NCBI RefSeq assembly: GCF_014490575.1
Contig: NZ_CP061033.1
Span: 1,736,001 to 1,800,000 of the forward strand
Reading direction: 5' to 3'
Length of the DNA stretch: 64,000 nucleotides
Origin: Corynebacterium zhongnanshanii
GTDB lineage: Bacteria; Actinomycetota; Actinomycetes; Mycobacteriales; Mycobacteriaceae
Shown in pieces: positions 54,423-64,000 of this stretch. The notes under the pieces were generated by a model, which made no database searches, was not told where the DNA came from, and saw only the letters and a program-made list of their open reading frames with translations. The stretch's first letter is position 1. Each line of letters opens with the position of its first letter. The translations under genes and the position numbers were made by a program.

Positions 54423-54968
54423 TTACTTATCGAGAGCGTCCAGAGTTGTCGTGGAGATATCTTCCACGGTGCCTTCGGCGTCGATATTAATGAGGATATC
54501 CTCGTAGTGGTCGATCAGCGGCGCGGTCTCGTCGCGGTAGACGGACAGGCGCGTGCGGATCGTGTCCTCGTTGTCGTCGTTACGGCCGCGTGCCAGCATG
54601 CGCTCCACCACAACGTCCTCGGAGACTACGTAGTTCACCACGGCGTCCAGCGCTTGTCCGGAGTCCTGCAGCATCTCTTCCAGCAGCTCGGCCTGCTCGA
54701 TGGTGCGGGGGAAGCCGTCCAGCAGGAAGCCGTCGGCGGCGTCCTCCTCGGCGAGGCGGTCGCGAACCATGTTGGCGGTCACGGAGGTTGGGACCAGCTT
54801 TCCAGCGTCCATGTACTCCTGTGCCTGCTTGCCCAGGTCCGTGCCCTGGGAGATGTTGGCGCGGAACAAGTCCCCAGTGGAGATGTGTGGGATCTTCAGG
54901 GAGTCGGAGAGCAGGGATGCTTGGGTGCCCTTGCCAGCACCTGGAGGGCCGAGAAGTACTAGTCTCAT
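54423..54968 (-). CDS. adk: Adenylate kinase
   Basis: A 181-residue short-form kinase. [17 protein letters not shown] is the P loop, [12 protein letters not shown] binds AMP, and [18 protein letters not shown] follows. The lid is short, as usual in actinobacteria ([16 protein letters not shown]). Its ATG overlaps the secY stop by 4 nt. Confidence 0.98.
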   Translation of the reverse strand: MRLVLLGPPGAGKGTQASLLSDSLKIPHISTGDLFRANISQGTDLGKQAQEYMDAGKLVPTSVTANMVRDRLAEEDAADGFLLDGFPRTIEQAELLEEMLQDSGQALDAVVNYVVSEDVVVERMLARGRNDDNEDTIRTRLSVYRDETAPLIDHYEDILINIDAEGTVEDISTTTLDALDK

Positions 54969-56290
54969 TTCAAAAATCCTTCGTAGTTTGCTTGCATGAG
55001 CTGGGACTCAATCTGCTTGATGGTGGTCAGAGCCACGGACACCATAATCAGGATCGCGGTACCACCAAATGGCATCTGCGAGGACTGACCACCGCCGATG
55101 CCCATGTGCAGCAGCAAGTTCGGCAGTGCGGCGATCAAGCCCAGGTAGATGGAACCGACCAGCAGCAGGCGGTTCATCACGTAGCCAAGGTATTCCGCGG
55201 TGGGGCGACCCGGGCGGATACCAGGGATAAATCCACCATACTTCTTCATGTTCTCCGCTTGGTCATACGGGTCGTATTGCACGGACACGTAGAAGTAGGA
55301 GAAGAAGATAATCAGCGCGAAGTACACCGCGATGTACTGCCAAGCACCCGGATTGGACAGGGTGGCGATGACGTGGCGGTTCCACCAGTTATCCACGTTC
55401 GCATTGGCCGGATCATTGGACTGAATGATCTGGGTGATGAGGATCGGAACAGTCAGCAGAGAGGAGGCGAAGATCACAGGGATCACTCCACCCTGGTTCA
55501 CCTTCAGTGGCAGGTAGGTGGAGGTCTCACCGTACTGGCGACGGCCGATCATACGCTTGGCGTACTGAACGGGGATGCGGCGCTGGCCCTGCTCGATGAA
55601 GACCACGCCGATGATGAGCAGCAGCACACCAATCACCACGGCGCTGAAAGTGAAGCCGCCGGAGGTGTTCAGGATCGTCATGCCCTGGGCCGGCATGGAG
55701 GTGGCAATACCGGCGAAGATCAGCAGGGACATACCGTTACCGATACCGCGCTCGGTGATCAGCTCACCCATCCACATCACCAGCACGGCACCGGAGGTCA
55801 TGACCAGAACCATGACCACCAGGCCGAAGATGCCCACGTTGTCCTTCAGGACGGGGATCCCCTGACCCAGCAGCTGCTTGCGGTCAGCCAGCGCCACAAT
55901 GCCTGCGGACTGCAGCATGGCCAGTCCCACGGTGAGGTAACGGGTGTATTCCGTCATCTTCGCCTGGCCGGTGGATCCTTCCTTCTTCAATTGCTCGAAG
56001 CGCGGGATCACCACAGTCAACAGCTGCACGATGATGGACGCCGTAATGTATGGCATGATGCCCACCGCGAAGATGGACAGCTGCAACAACGCACCACCAG
56101 AGAACAGGTTGATCAGCGAGTACATGGAGTTCTGGCTGGTCAGATCCTTGATCTGCTTGGTGATGTTTGCGTAATCCACACCAGGGGTTGGAATCTGTGC
56201 GCCCACGCGGTAGAGGATGATCATCGCAAGAGTGAACAGCAGCTTCTTGCGGAGATCAACATCTTTGAACGCCGAGATAATGGCGGACAA
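54965..56290 (-). CDS. secY: SecY preprotein translocase channel
   Basis: A 441-residue protein with ten membrane helices: [36 protein letters not shown], then [31 protein letters not shown] and PYGGTAILI-type ending. A TTG at 56290 is the preferred start since GGAGG lies 5 nt upstream and it yields the conserved N-terminus; an ATG at 56329 would add 13 residues and leave GGAGG within the gene. It exports most Sec substrates, including the lipoproteins here. Confidence 0.96.
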   Translation of the reverse strand: MSAIISAFKDVDLRKKLLFTLAMIILYRVGAQIPTPGVDYANITKQIKDLTSQNSMYSLINLFSGGALLQLSIFAVGIMPYITASIIVQLLTVVIPRFEQLKKEGSTGQAKMTEYTRYLTVGLAMLQSAGIVALADRKQLLGQGIPVLKDNVGIFGLVVMVLVMTSGAVLVMWMGELITERGIGNGMSLLIFAGIATSMPAQGMTILNTSGGFTFSAVVIGVLLLIIGVVFIEQGQRRIPVQYAKRMIGRRQYGETSTYLPLKVNQGGVIPVIFASSLLTVPILITQIIQSNDPANANVDNWWNRHVIATLSNPGAWQYIAVYFALIIFFSYFYVSVQYDPYDQAENMKKYGGFIPGIRPGRPTAEYLGYVMNRLLLVGSIYLGLIAALPNLLLHMGIGGGQSSQMPFGGTAILIMVSVALTTIKQIESQLMQANYEGFLK

Positions 56291-56386
56291 ACTGGCCTCC
56301 TGAAAACGCTGTGCCTTGCCACGCGGCACAGATTGTTAACGTTCCTCACCCTGTCAGTTGTGGCGTTGGGTGACAATAACCCCAAA

Positions 56387-56415
56387 AGAATAGCAGCCTT
56401 TCGCAGTTCCTGAAA
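56387..56415 (-). promoter_or_regulatory. Putative secY promoter
   Basis: TTTCAG, a 17-nt spacer and TATTCT on the minus strand, about 95 nt before the TTG start. The remaining gap to 56580 presumably holds the divergent promoter of the acyltransferase gene. Confidence 0.5.
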
Positions 56416-56580
56416 CCTTAAACTGTTTAGTTTCCCTCAACCAGGGTGCGATCGGGGGCTCTCCTACCTAACGTTTCCATAAGAATTGCCTTAGAACCCC
56501 TGGTGTGCGTTATTCTTCTTAGGTCTGTTTCGATTGTTGATCCAACGTCTCTCTGAGCACGTGTTGAAAGCTTCAAAGCC

Positions 56581-58668
56581 ATGCCAAAACCGATTAAGTC
56601 CGAACAACACTACATCCCTGGGCTCGATGGCCTGCGTACCCTTGCCGTTGCTGCTGTGATCCTCTATCACCTGCATGTTCCCGGCGTGGTCGGCGGGCTG
56701 CTGGGCGTGGGTGTGTTCTTCACACTCTCTGGTTTTCTGATCACCAGTAACCTCATGCGCGCCTGGGATACCCGGGGCAACCTGGGGCTGAAGACCTTCT
56801 GGTTGAGGCGCTTTCGCAGGCTGATGCCGGCGTCGGTCATTACGATTATTGTGACGGTGCTGCTGACCGCGGCGCTGGCCCGGCACAAGCTCAGCGAATG
56901 GGGCATGGAGGGTGTGTCGGCCCTGTTCTACGTCAACAACTGGCACATGATCTTTAAGGAGAAGTCCTACTTCGACAACTTCGGCGGCCCCAGCCCTTTG
57001 AGCCACATGTGGTCCCTGTCCGTGGAGGAACAGTTCTACCTGGTGTGGCCTCTGCTCCTGCTGTTGTTCCTGACTGTGTTCCGCAAGCGCATGATCGCGA
57101 TGGTGCTGACGTTCCTGGTAGCTGTGGCTTCCTTCGTGTGGATGTGGATGCTGGTGGAGCCGGGCATGGACCCCACCCGCATCTACGAAGGTACGGATAC
57201 CCGCGCCGGCGGAATGCTGCTGGGTGCCTGCCTGGCATTGTGGCTGTCCGCCCGCAAGCACAAGGGGCAGTCCGTGCTGCCGCAGCGGCAGGTCTCCACG
57301 GTCATGGGTGCCATCGGTATCGCCGGCATCATCGCCCTGATCGTCCTGGTAGAGCAGGAAAGCTTCTTCCTCTACCACGGTGGCCTGGCACTGCTGTCGG
57401 TCGCTACCGTGCTGGCGATCTTCTCCGTGCTGCACCCCGACGGCTTCTGGAATAAGTTCCTGGGCTGGGAGCCGCTGCGCTGGATCGGCGAGCGCTCCTT
57501 CGGCATCTACCTGTGGCACATGCCAGTTATCGCGTTCCTGCCCCAGCCATGGTTCGACCAGAACCGCGTGCTCGGTGGCGTGATTACTGTGGTGGTGTCT
57601 GTTGGGCTTGCCGCGCTGAGCTGGTCCATCATCGAGGACCCGATCCGCCGCAACGGCATCGTGGGGCCGATCAAGGAATGGGCGCGCAGCCGCCGGGCCG
57701 CCAAGGAAATTGGTGTGTCCCCAGCGCAGGCCACCACCGTGGCCAGCCGCCGCTTCCCCAGCTACTTCCCCGCCGCGGCGACCGTTATCCTTGTGGCGCT
57801 GATCGCCATTGCCTTGCCGCACGTGATTGTTGCGCCGGATAACTCCAGCCAGGCTGCGAAGATGCAGGCCATGGAGATCACGGACGCGAACCGTCAAGCG
57901 GCGAACGGCGCAGGTGCGGGTGCCGGTGCGGCCGGTGCTGACTCCGACGGCGCCGGTGACGCCACCGGCGAAGAGAATAAGGCAGCCGCCCAGGCCGCGG
58001 GCCGCCCCGTGATGAGCTGCACGAAGGTCGTGCACGTGGGTGACTCCACCTCCATCGGCATGTTCAGCTCCGACATGGTCAACGGCCCCGACGATACCGC
58101 CTTCGTGCAATACCGGGCCTACGGCGCCCAGGACGTGGTGGACAGCGTGTTCGGCGCCCGCTCCACCATCGAGGGCTGGGATGCCCCGGACGGCTCCGCG
58201 AAGTACCCCTCCGCTGTGGAGTCCGTGACCGAGCTGGTGGATCAGCACAGCGGCCCGAACACCTGCTGGGTCATCGCCACCGGCGTGAATGATGCGGCGA
58301 ATATCGCAGCGGGCGCCACCTCCTCTCCCGATGAGCGCATCGACGCCATGATGGAGCTCCTCAAGGATCAGGACGTGATGTGGGCAACCACCCGCACGAA
58401 TACCAACGACGGCTACTACGCCAATTCCCACATGCAGGAGTTCAACGAGGCCTTGCGCCGCGCGCAGGATCGCTACCCGAAATTGCGCCTGTTTGATTGG
58501 GCTGCCGAGGCTCAGCCGGATTGGTACGCCCCTGGCGATTACGCGCATTACAGCACGGACGGAAACTCTCGCCGTTCCTACCGTTTTGCTGCCGCCTTGG
58601 CGTATGCATTCCCGCTGGACAAGGATGGTGCTCCGTCGGACGATAAAATTGTCCGTTCAGGATTCTAA
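56581..58668 (+). CDS. Acyltransferase-3 family protein with SGNH domain
   Basis: A 695-residue OafA/YrhL-type O-acyltransferase. Ten or eleven helices occupy residues 15-430, with the conserved early motif GLDGLRTLAVAAVILYHLHVP including the catalytic-type His and GVFFTLSGFLIT. WSLSVEEQFYLVWP is a second landmark. A linker rich in Ala/Gly leads to a periplasmic SGNH hydrolase-like domain: Ser in VVHVGDSTSIG, Asn in GVNDAANI, Asp-His in PGDYAHYS. The likely job is acetyl or short-acyl transfer to envelope glycan or glycolipid. Inserted between secY and rplO, on the opposite strand. Confidence 0.93.
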   Translation: MPKPIKSEQHYIPGLDGLRTLAVAAVILYHLHVPGVVGGLLGVGVFFTLSGFLITSNLMRAWDTRGNLGLKTFWLRRFRRLMPASVITIIVTVLLTAALARHKLSEWGMEGVSALFYVNNWHMIFKEKSYFDNFGGPSPLSHMWSLSVEEQFYLVWPLLLLLFLTVFRKRMIAMVLTFLVAVASFVWMWMLVEPGMDPTRIYEGTDTRAGGMLLGACLALWLSARKHKGQSVLPQRQVSTVMGAIGIAGIIALIVLVEQESFFLYHGGLALLSVATVLAIFSVLHPDGFWNKFLGWEPLRWIGERSFGIYLWHMPVIAFLPQPWFDQNRVLGGVITVVVSVGLAALSWSIIEDPIRRNGIVGPIKEWARSRRAAKEIGVSPAQATTVASRRFPSYFPAAATVILVALIAIALPHVIVAPDNSSQAAKMQAMEITDANRQAANGAGAGAGAAGADSDGAGDATGEENKAAAQAAGRPVMSCTKVVHVGDSTSIGMFSSDMVNGPDDTAFVQYRAYGAQDVVDSVFGARSTIEGWDAPDGSAKYPSAVESVTELVDQHSGPNTCWVIATGVNDAANIAAGATSSPDERIDAMMELLKDQDVMWATTRTNTNDGYYANSHMQEFNEALRRAQDRYPKLRLFDWAAEAQPDWYAPGDYAHYSTDGNSRRSYRFAAALAYAFPLDKDGAPSDDKIVRSGF

Positions 58669-58687
58669 TCCTCCCCGTACTGTTATC

Positions 58688-58725
58688 CGACGCCTGGCGC
58701 ACATCGCGCTGGGCGTCGATTTTTA
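58688..58725 (+). terminator. Terminator of the acyltransferase gene
   Basis: CGACGCCTGGCGC pairs with GCGCTGGGCGTCG and is followed by ATTTTT, 20 nt past the stop. Confidence 0.88.
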
Positions 58726-58778
58726 TAAAAAGAAAATCCCGCCCCTGCCCTCTCACAGTGAGAGGACGGGGCGGGATT
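58721..58778 (-). terminator. Terminator of the rpsH-rplO operon
   Basis: On the minus strand AATCCCGCCCC, an inner CTCTCAC, and their complements form a long stem followed by TTTTCTTTTT. It is 30 nt past the rplO stop. Confidence 0.9.
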
Positions 58779-58810
58779 GTTACGCTGCTCTGCAGGCTGT
58801 CTGAAAGGGC

Positions 58811-59260
58811 TTACTTAGCCTCGGTGACAGAGCCGCCTGCAGCTTCGATCTTCTCCTGAGCAGACTTGGAGAACTTCTGAGCAGTAACGTTCAGCTTCAC
58901 GCTGAGGTCACCGTTGCCCAGAACCTTCACTGGCTGCTTCGCGCGGACGAGGCCTGCTGCCACGATGTCAGCAACAGCGATCTCGCCGCCCTGTGGGAAG
59001 GCCTTCTCCAGGTCAGCAACATTGACGACCTGGTAGGTGATCTTTGCAGGGTTCTTGAAGCCCTTCAGCTTAGGCAGGCGCATGTGCAGTGGCATCTGGC
59101 CACCCTCGAATGCTGCCGATACCTGCTTACGAGCCTTGGTTCCCTTGGTACCACGACCTGCGGTCTTACCCTTGGATGCCTCACCACGACCCACGCGGGT
59201 CTTGGCCTTGTTGGCGCCCTTGGATGGACGGAGATCGTGGAGCTTGATTGGATCGCTCAT
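58811..59260 (-). CDS. rplO: Ribosomal protein L15
   Basis: A 149-residue protein: [65 protein letters not shown] is diagnostic. Last gene of the rpsH-rplF-rplR-rpsE-rpmD-rplO operon. Confidence 0.98.
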   Translation of the reverse strand: MSDPIKLHDLRPSKGANKAKTRVGRGEASKGKTAGRGTKGTKARKQVSAAFEGGQMPLHMRLPKLKGFKNPAKITYQVVNVADLEKAFPQGGEIAVADIVAAGLVRAKQPVKVLGNGDLSVKLNVTAQKFSKSAQEKIEAAGGSVTEAK

Positions 59261-59262
59261 GT

Positions 59263-59448
59263 TTACTCTCCTGCCACTTCTTCAACAGAGACCATGTGGC
59301 GCACGGTGTTGATCTGGCCGCGGACGACGGGGGTGTCCTCGCGAACAACAGATTGTCCGATACGCTTCAGTCCCAAGGAGCGCAAGGAATTGCGCTGCTT
59401 GTGCTTGGTTCCGACGGTACCCTTCAGCTGGGTAATCTTCAGTGCCAT
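59263..59448 (-). CDS. rpmD: Ribosomal protein L30
   Basis: A 61-residue protein: [58 protein letters not shown], complete. It starts 3 nt after rpsE and ends 2 nt before rplO. Confidence 0.98.
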   Translation of the reverse strand: MALKITQLKGTVGTKHKQRNSLRSLGLKRIGQSVVREDTPVVRGQINTVRHMVSVEEVAGE

Positions 59449-59451
59449 GGG

Positions 59452-60096
<645 letters not shown>

Positions 60097-60133
60097 TACG
60101 CAGTCCTTCCGTTGATGTTGTTGACGGTGATCA

Positions 60134-60541
60134 TTAGAACTTCAGACCACCTTCGCGAGCTGCGTCGGCCAGAGCGGCGACGCGGCCATGGTACTTGTAG
60201 CCAGCGCGGTCGAAGACAACGTTTTCGATGCCTGCGGCCTTTGCGCGCTCAGCGATCAGCTGGCCAACCTTTGCGCCGCGAGTCTTCTTGTCGCCCTCGA
60301 TCGCACGAACTTCAGCTTCCAGGGTGGATGCTGCTGCCAGGGTGTGGCCTGCAACATCGTCGATGAGCTGAGCGTGGATGTGGCGGGACGTGCGGTGCAC
60401 AACCAAGCGTGGTGCCTCTGGGGTACCAGCGAGGTTCTTGCGAATACGGAAGTGACGGCGTGCACGTGCGGTACGACGGCGGGTGGAGATGTCCTTGCCC
60501 ACTGGCAGACGCTTGCCGTTGTTGTTTTCGTTGTTGCTCAT
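60134..60541 (-). CDS. rplR: Ribosomal protein L18
   Basis: A 135-residue protein binding 5S r[55 protein letters not shown] and [42 protein letters not shown]. In operon order after rplF. Confidence 0.98.
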   Translation of the reverse strand: MSNNENNNGKRLPVGKDISTRRRTARARRHFRIRKNLAGTPEAPRLVVHRTSRHIHAQLIDDVAGHTLAAASTLEAEVRAIEGDKKTRGAKVGQLIAERAKAAGIENVVFDRAGYKYHGRVAALADAAREGGLKF

Positions 60542-60543
60542 GC

Positions 60544-61080
60544 TTACTTACCAGTCTTTCCGACCTTGCGGCGGACCTGCTCGCCGGCGTAACGAATACC
60601 CTTGCCCTTGTAAGGATCGTCCTTACGCAGACGGCGGATAATCGCGGCGACCTGGCCAACCTGCTGCTTATCGATTCCGGATACGGACAGCTTGGTGTTG
60701 CCGTCCACTGCGAAGGTGATGCCTTCTGGAGCTTCGATCAGTACAGGGTGGGAGTAACCCAGGGCGAACTCGAGGTTCTTACCCTTGGCCTGAACACGGT
60801 AACCGACGCCGAAGATCTCCATGTTGATGGTGTAGCCCTGGCTCACGCCGACAACTGCGTTGTTGATCAGGGATCGGGACAAGCCGTGCAGGGAACGGTT
60901 CTTGCGGTGATCGTCCGGGCGGGTAACGATAACCTCGTCACCCTCCTGGGATACGGCGATAGGTGCTGGAACGTCGACGGTCAGGGTTCCCTTGGTTCCC
61001 TTCACCTCAACGCTTTGACCATTGATGTTCACGGTGACGCCAGATGGGACGGCGATTGGTGCCTTGCCTACTCGAGACAT
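60544..61080 (-). CDS. rplF: Ribosomal protein L6
   Basis: A 178-residue protein: [33 protein letters not shown] and the C-terminal [18 protein letters not shown]. It overlaps nothing and starts 15 nt after rpsH. Confidence 0.98.
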   Translation of the reverse strand: MSRVGKAPIAVPSGVTVNINGQSVEVKGTKGTLTVDVPAPIAVSQEGDEVIVTRPDDHRKNRSLHGLSRSLINNAVVGVSQGYTINMEIFGVGYRVQAKGKNLEFALGYSHPVLIEAPEGITFAVDGNTKLSVSGIDKQQVGQVAAIIRRLRKDDPYKGKGIRYAGEQVRRKVGKTGK

Positions 61081-61095
61081 GCTTGTACCTCCCTC

Positions 61096-61494
61096 TTACC
61101 AGATGTAGGCGAGGACTTCCCCACCCACACCCTTGTTCGTGGCCTCACGGTCGGTCAGCAGGCCGTGGGACGTGGAGATGATAGCCACGCCCAGGCCGCC
61201 CAGGACCTTTGGCAAGTTGTTGGACTTTGCGTAGACACGCAGACCTGGCTTGGATACGCGACGAACACCCTCGATGGAGCGCTGACGGTTGGAGCCGTAC
61301 TTCAGCTCCAGTTCCAGGGTCTTGCCAACCTTGTCGTCGGAGACGGTGTAGTTAGCGATGTAACCTTCCTTCTTCAAGATCTCGGCGATGTTCACCTTGA
61401 GCTTGGAGGAAGGCATGGAGACGGATTCATGGAATGCGTTGCTGGCATTCCGTACGCGGGACAGCATGTCCGCGATTGGATCAGTCATGGTCAT
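61096..61494 (-). CDS. rpsH: Ribosomal protein S8
   Basis: A 132-residue protein: [49 protein letters not shown], ending [26 protein letters not shown]. The ATG at 61494 is chosen from the conserved start; the open frame extends to 61584 without support. First gene of its operon in this window. Confidence 0.98.
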   Translation of the reverse strand: MTMTDPIADMLSRVRNASNAFHESVSMPSSKLKVNIAEILKKEGYIANYTVSDDKVGKTLELELKYGSNRQRSIEGVRRVSKPGLRVYAKSNNLPKVLGGLGVAIISTSHGLLTDREATNKGVGGEVLAYIW

Positions 61495-61577
61495 TGATTG
61501 TGACCTGTGCCTTTCTCGTTGCGGTTCCCGGCCCACCCAGTGGCGTGCACCGCGTTTTTCTCGGCCACTTGTCGCCG

Positions 61578-61597
61578 CCCTCACTCAGTAGTGAGGG
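61578..61597 (-). promoter_or_regulatory. Hairpin in the rpsH leader
   Basis: CCCTCAC-TCAGTA-GTGAGGG, a 7-bp stem about 85 nt before the rpsH ATG; a possible r-protein autoregulatory structure. Confidence 0.45.
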
Positions 61598-61721
61598 AAG
61601 CTCGCTGCCTTTTAGTTACGCGGCCGCTTCGGGCGAGGGGCCTACAACAAAGTGGATGTTTTCGTATGAACGCTACGCCCTTCAATCGCACACGTTAACT
61701 GTGCAGAGCGCAGACCGCCTT

Positions 61722-61750
61722 ACTATACAGCCTGCTAGCAGGACATCCAA
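61722..61750 (-). promoter_or_regulatory. rpsH operon promoter
   Basis: TTGGAT, a 17-nt spacer and TATAGT on the minus strand; it implies a leader of about 220 nt before rpsH. Confidence 0.7.
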
Positions 61751-61775
61751 ACCGTCACAGCGGAGACTACAGCCG

Positions 61776-62084
61776 CTACTGCATCGAGTCGTCACGAGTG
61801 GAGCGACGCCCCAGCCCAGCCTTCACAGCAAGGATGCCGAAGAAGGTCACGAGCGAGGCGAGAGCAATGAGAATCAGCAGGATGCCACCGTTATGAATAC
61901 CTAAGCTCAATTCCAGGTTGCCCTGTGCGTTATCTCTTACGTGAACATAGACTGCACCGAAAAGCCCGGTTCTAAAAAACGCCTGCTCGTCAGCCGAAAA
62001 CGCGATGTAGAGCATGGTCACGACTGCCATGCTGCATACCACCAAGAAACCAAACACCACAGAGAAGAACGCTTGCTTCATCAT
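61776..62084 (-). CDS. Small two-helix membrane protein of the ABC operon
   Basis: A 102-residue protein with hydrophobic segments at about 6-29 and 67-90 and a charged C-terminus (GRRSTRDDSMQ). Its ATG overlaps the permease stop by 4 nt, so it is coupled to the permease and is probably an accessory subunit. Family not recognised. Confidence 0.8.
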   Translation of the reverse strand: MMKQAFFSVVFGFLVVCSMAVVTMLYIAFSADEQAFFRTGLFGAVYVHVRDNAQGNLELSLGIHNGGILLILIALASLVTFFGILAVKAGLGRRSTRDDSMQ

Positions 62085-63529
62085 AGAACTGTCATTCCTT
62101 TTCCTGAATCATGAAGAGTGCGAATACCGACCACAACAAACGTCGCAATAAGGAGCGCACCGATCCCCAGCATGTGAACTGTCGTGAGCGAGAATATGGA
62201 GAGTGCACATGCCGTAGCGAGAAGCAACACACCTAACGAACCTATCGCCGCCAGGCTCGCCAGCGGATTCTGCTTCACTGTGGGAAGCAGGATCCCTAAA
62301 GTCACCAACAGGGGTATGGAGAAAAGGCAACCTATAACCAGAAATAAGTTCTGCTCTGAATATCTGCCACGGAGCGCTTGAATACCGAGGAATATAGCCC
62401 CAATGGGAACGGTCAGAAGCATCATGGCCAGATTGAGGCTCAGATACTCCCACCACGGCTTCACAAACCCCTGGTACATCCTTCGAAACCGCCGAAGATC
62501 CGAGTACAGATACAGGGACATGAAACTGACTACTTCAAGGGAGAGCGCTGCCGGAAGAATCTGACTGTCCATGAGCAGAATGAAGGCTGCGCAGGACGCA
62601 GCTACAGCGAACCAGGTATGTCTGGCGCGAACAAGGTTTCTCACTGCGGTGTGCAGGATAGCACGGCGTGCTGTCATTCTGCGCAGACCGCGTTGAGGCC
62701 GCAACGTCAGATGCACATACTTCACCGCGACGGACGTACACCCTGGTGCAGTGGAACGCACGAGCATTAACAGTGTGGCCGTTGCGATAACAAACGCCCC
62801 GATAGCCACAGCCAGCCCGTGCTCCACGTACACCTTCAGCAGCACATTGGACCACACCCAATAAGGGTGCGATGAGTAATATGCCTCTGATAGCGCGATG
62901 GAATGATTCGGCATCTTTAGTGCAGAGAGGTATGCCAATACAATAACGATCGCCATCCCCACGTAGTGGGACAGGCCGATCATCCTCAGCCGGCTGGCAA
63001 GAGCCACCGTCAGGTTAAAGACCAAGTGTGCCAGCAAAAATAATATGAGGCCTGGAAAGACGATAGCCAAGAATATCCGTCCGAGTGCAGGAAGGCCATA
63101 GATAAAGAGCAAAGGCGCTAGCGATGGCACAAAGAACGTGACAGTAACCAACCCGGCGATGGTCGCTTCCAGATACAGAACAGCTATTCCGCGTTGCTTA
63201 TTCGTGACAGGAAAAGAGGCGGTCACGCTCATCAGATCCGGCGAGTTCACCAGGAGAACCTTCGATACAATGAAGCCAACGATCACCCAAATCGGAAGCG
63301 TAAGGTTAGAAAAAGCCAGGAGGATATCCAACACTTTCGGGCTAGCCTCTGCTGTCGAATAAAATATAGTGGCTATAGCCGTCAGCGTCACCATCATGAG
63401 AAGCGCGACGCATGCCACTGCCGCCTTCACCCATCCTGAGGAAAATATTCCATCATGGCCTAATTGGCGGACTTGTTGTTTGAGATAGAATCTATATAAA
63501 ACAGTGACGGGTTTGTCGATGACGTTCAC
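62081..63529 (-). CDS. ABC transporter permease-like membrane protein
   Basis: A 482-residue protein with about twelve membrane helices in two halves, separated by a cytoplasmic region (LTLRPQRGLRRMTARRAILHTAVRNLVRARH). It lies 13 nt after an ABC ATPase gene on the same strand, so it is inferred to be the permease of an exporter. The codon and base texture is lower in GC than the ribosomal block next to it, which may indicate acquisition. Substrate unknown. Confidence 0.82.
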   Translation of the reverse strand: MNVIDKPVTVLYRFYLKQQVRQLGHDGIFSSGWVKAAVACVALLMMVTLTAIATIFYSTAEASPKVLDILLAFSNLTLPIWVIVGFIVSKVLLVNSPDLMSVTASFPVTNKQRGIAVLYLEATIAGLVTVTFFVPSLAPLLFIYGLPALGRIFLAIVFPGLILFLLAHLVFNLTVALASRLRMIGLSHYVGMAIVIVLAYLSALKMPNHSIALSEAYYSSHPYWVWSNVLLKVYVEHGLAVAIGAFVIATATLLMLVRSTAPGCTSVAVKYVHLTLRPQRGLRRMTARRAILHTAVRNLVRARHTWFAVAASCAAFILLMDSQILPAALSLEVVSFMSLYLYSDLRRFRRMYQGFVKPWWEYLSLNLAMMLLTVPIGAIFLGIQALRGRYSEQNLFLVIGCLFSIPLLVTLGILLPTVKQNPLASLAAIGSLGVLLLATACALSIFSLTTVHMLGIGALLIATFVVVGIRTLHDSGKGMTVL

Positions 63530-63542
63530 TAGTGCCCCTCAC

Positions 63543-64000
63543 TTAACATGTCGGCAGAGCCTGAAGTCCCGCCTCCACGTCGCCGTCGTACACAATGGAG
63601 GCATTGTTCAACACAACGAGCCTGGTAGAGACCTTACTAAGCAACCGACGGTCGTGAGAGGCAATCACTACCGCCGAGTCACGGCTCAATGCCGCCAGCT
63701 CTCCGACCATGTAATCCATGGCCTGCTCGTCTAAACCATTGAGCGTCTCATCCAAGATGGTGAGCTTTCTCCGCAAGAGCACAGCAGCCAGAAGTTGAAT
63801 CTTCTTCTTCATTCCGTGGGAGTAGTTCTCGATCAGCTGATTATCATCGTTGTCGAGTTGAAAGAGGCGAATCAGCTTGTCGTAGTCCTCCTGCTTGATC
63901 TCCTGCCCGTATAAGGCACTAAAGGTATCAATCAATTCCTTGCCGGTGAGATATTCCGGCACCGTATCGTTGCCACCAAGGAAGAGTATTTTCTTGTGTG
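63543..64000 (-). CDS. ABC transporter ATP-binding protein, C-terminal part (cut by window edge)
   Basis: The frame is open from the window edge: KKILFLGGNDTVPEYLTGKELIDTFSALYG, then a variant signature ENYSHGMKKKIQLLAAVLL (YSHGM in place of LSGGQ), Walker B LTILDETLNGLD (ETL in place of EPT), and H-loop IASHD. These changes fit the heavily diverged exporters found in Gram-positive multigene loci. Walker A lies outside the window. It drives the permease at 62081-63529. Confidence 0.9.
   Translation of the reverse strand, partial: HKKILFLGGNDTVPEYLTGKELIDTFSALYGQEIKQEDYDKLIRLFQLDNDDNQLIENYSHGMKKKIQLLAAVLLRRKLTILDETLNGLDEQAMDYMVGELAALSRDSAVVIASHDRRLLSKVSTRLVVLNNASIVYDGDVEAGLQALPTC

Noticed and set aside
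54590..56413. 607-codon plus-strand frame
   Set aside because: Antisense to adk and secY; no ribosome site and His/Gln-rich shadow composition.
56491..58548. 685-codon minus-strand frame
   Set aside because: Antisense to the acyltransferase gene; His/Gln-rich composition typical of a shadow.

Overview
The window is a high-GC actinobacterial chromosome segment, almost certainly from a Corynebacterium. Gene order follows the Mycobacterium tuberculosis Rv3409-Rv3462 region closely (guaB-guaB3-guaA, DUF5319, rsdA, sigD, whiB3, groEL1-groES, tsaD/rimI/tsaB, tsaE, alr, glmS, Rv3438-3440-like genes, glmM, rpsI-rplM, esxT-esxU, ESX-4, truA, rplQ-rpoA-rpsD-rpsK-rpsM-infA). Many genes have a TANNNT -10 box 6-8 nt before the start codon and no Shine-Dalgarno, which points to leaderless transcripts. 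Species cannot be fixed from sequence alone.

Layout. 1-3060: a mutasome cassette (imuA'-imuB plus a sucrase/ferredoxin-like gene) behind a perfect LexA box. 3100-4570: a small membrane protein and a secreted protein. 4600-9070: purine operon guaB-guaB3-guaA. 9080-11145: DUF5319 protein, anti-sigma factor RsdA and SigD. 11430-14000: WhiB regulator, then groES-groEL1 behind a CIRCE operator. 14047-16449: one reading frame fusing TsaB, RimI and TsaD. 16500-21350: an accessory insert between tsaB and tsaE with a CAP protein, Ser/Thr kinase, FHA protein, lipoprotein, YdcZ-type transporter and a string of stem-loops. 21356-29590: tsaE-alr, glmS, a degenerate alpha/beta hydrolase, a three-gene Pro/Cys-rich operon and glmM. 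29734-32727: bsaP-bioB under BioQ-like sites, and rplM-rpsI.

33081-45164 is an ESX-4-type type VII secretion locus: esxU-esxT, then decayed integrase/excisionase DNA, then an Rv3446c-family protein, eccC, eccD-mycP, eccB and an EccE-like candidate. The esxU-esxT operon and the remote Pro/Cys-rich operon (26095-28048) share a bipartite promoter motif with identical spacing, suggesting one ECF-sigma regulon. mycP and eccB overlap tail to tail by 184 nt, and mycP has no visible signal peptide.

45043-61494 is the truA/ribosomal block: a DUF6541-like membrane protein, truA, rplQ-rpoA-rpsD-rpsK-rpsM-infA, a dicarboxylate symporter, map-adk-secY, a divergent acyltransferase, and rplO-rpmD-rpsE-rplR-rplF-rpsH. 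The window ends in an ABC transporter operon of lower GC that runs off the edge.
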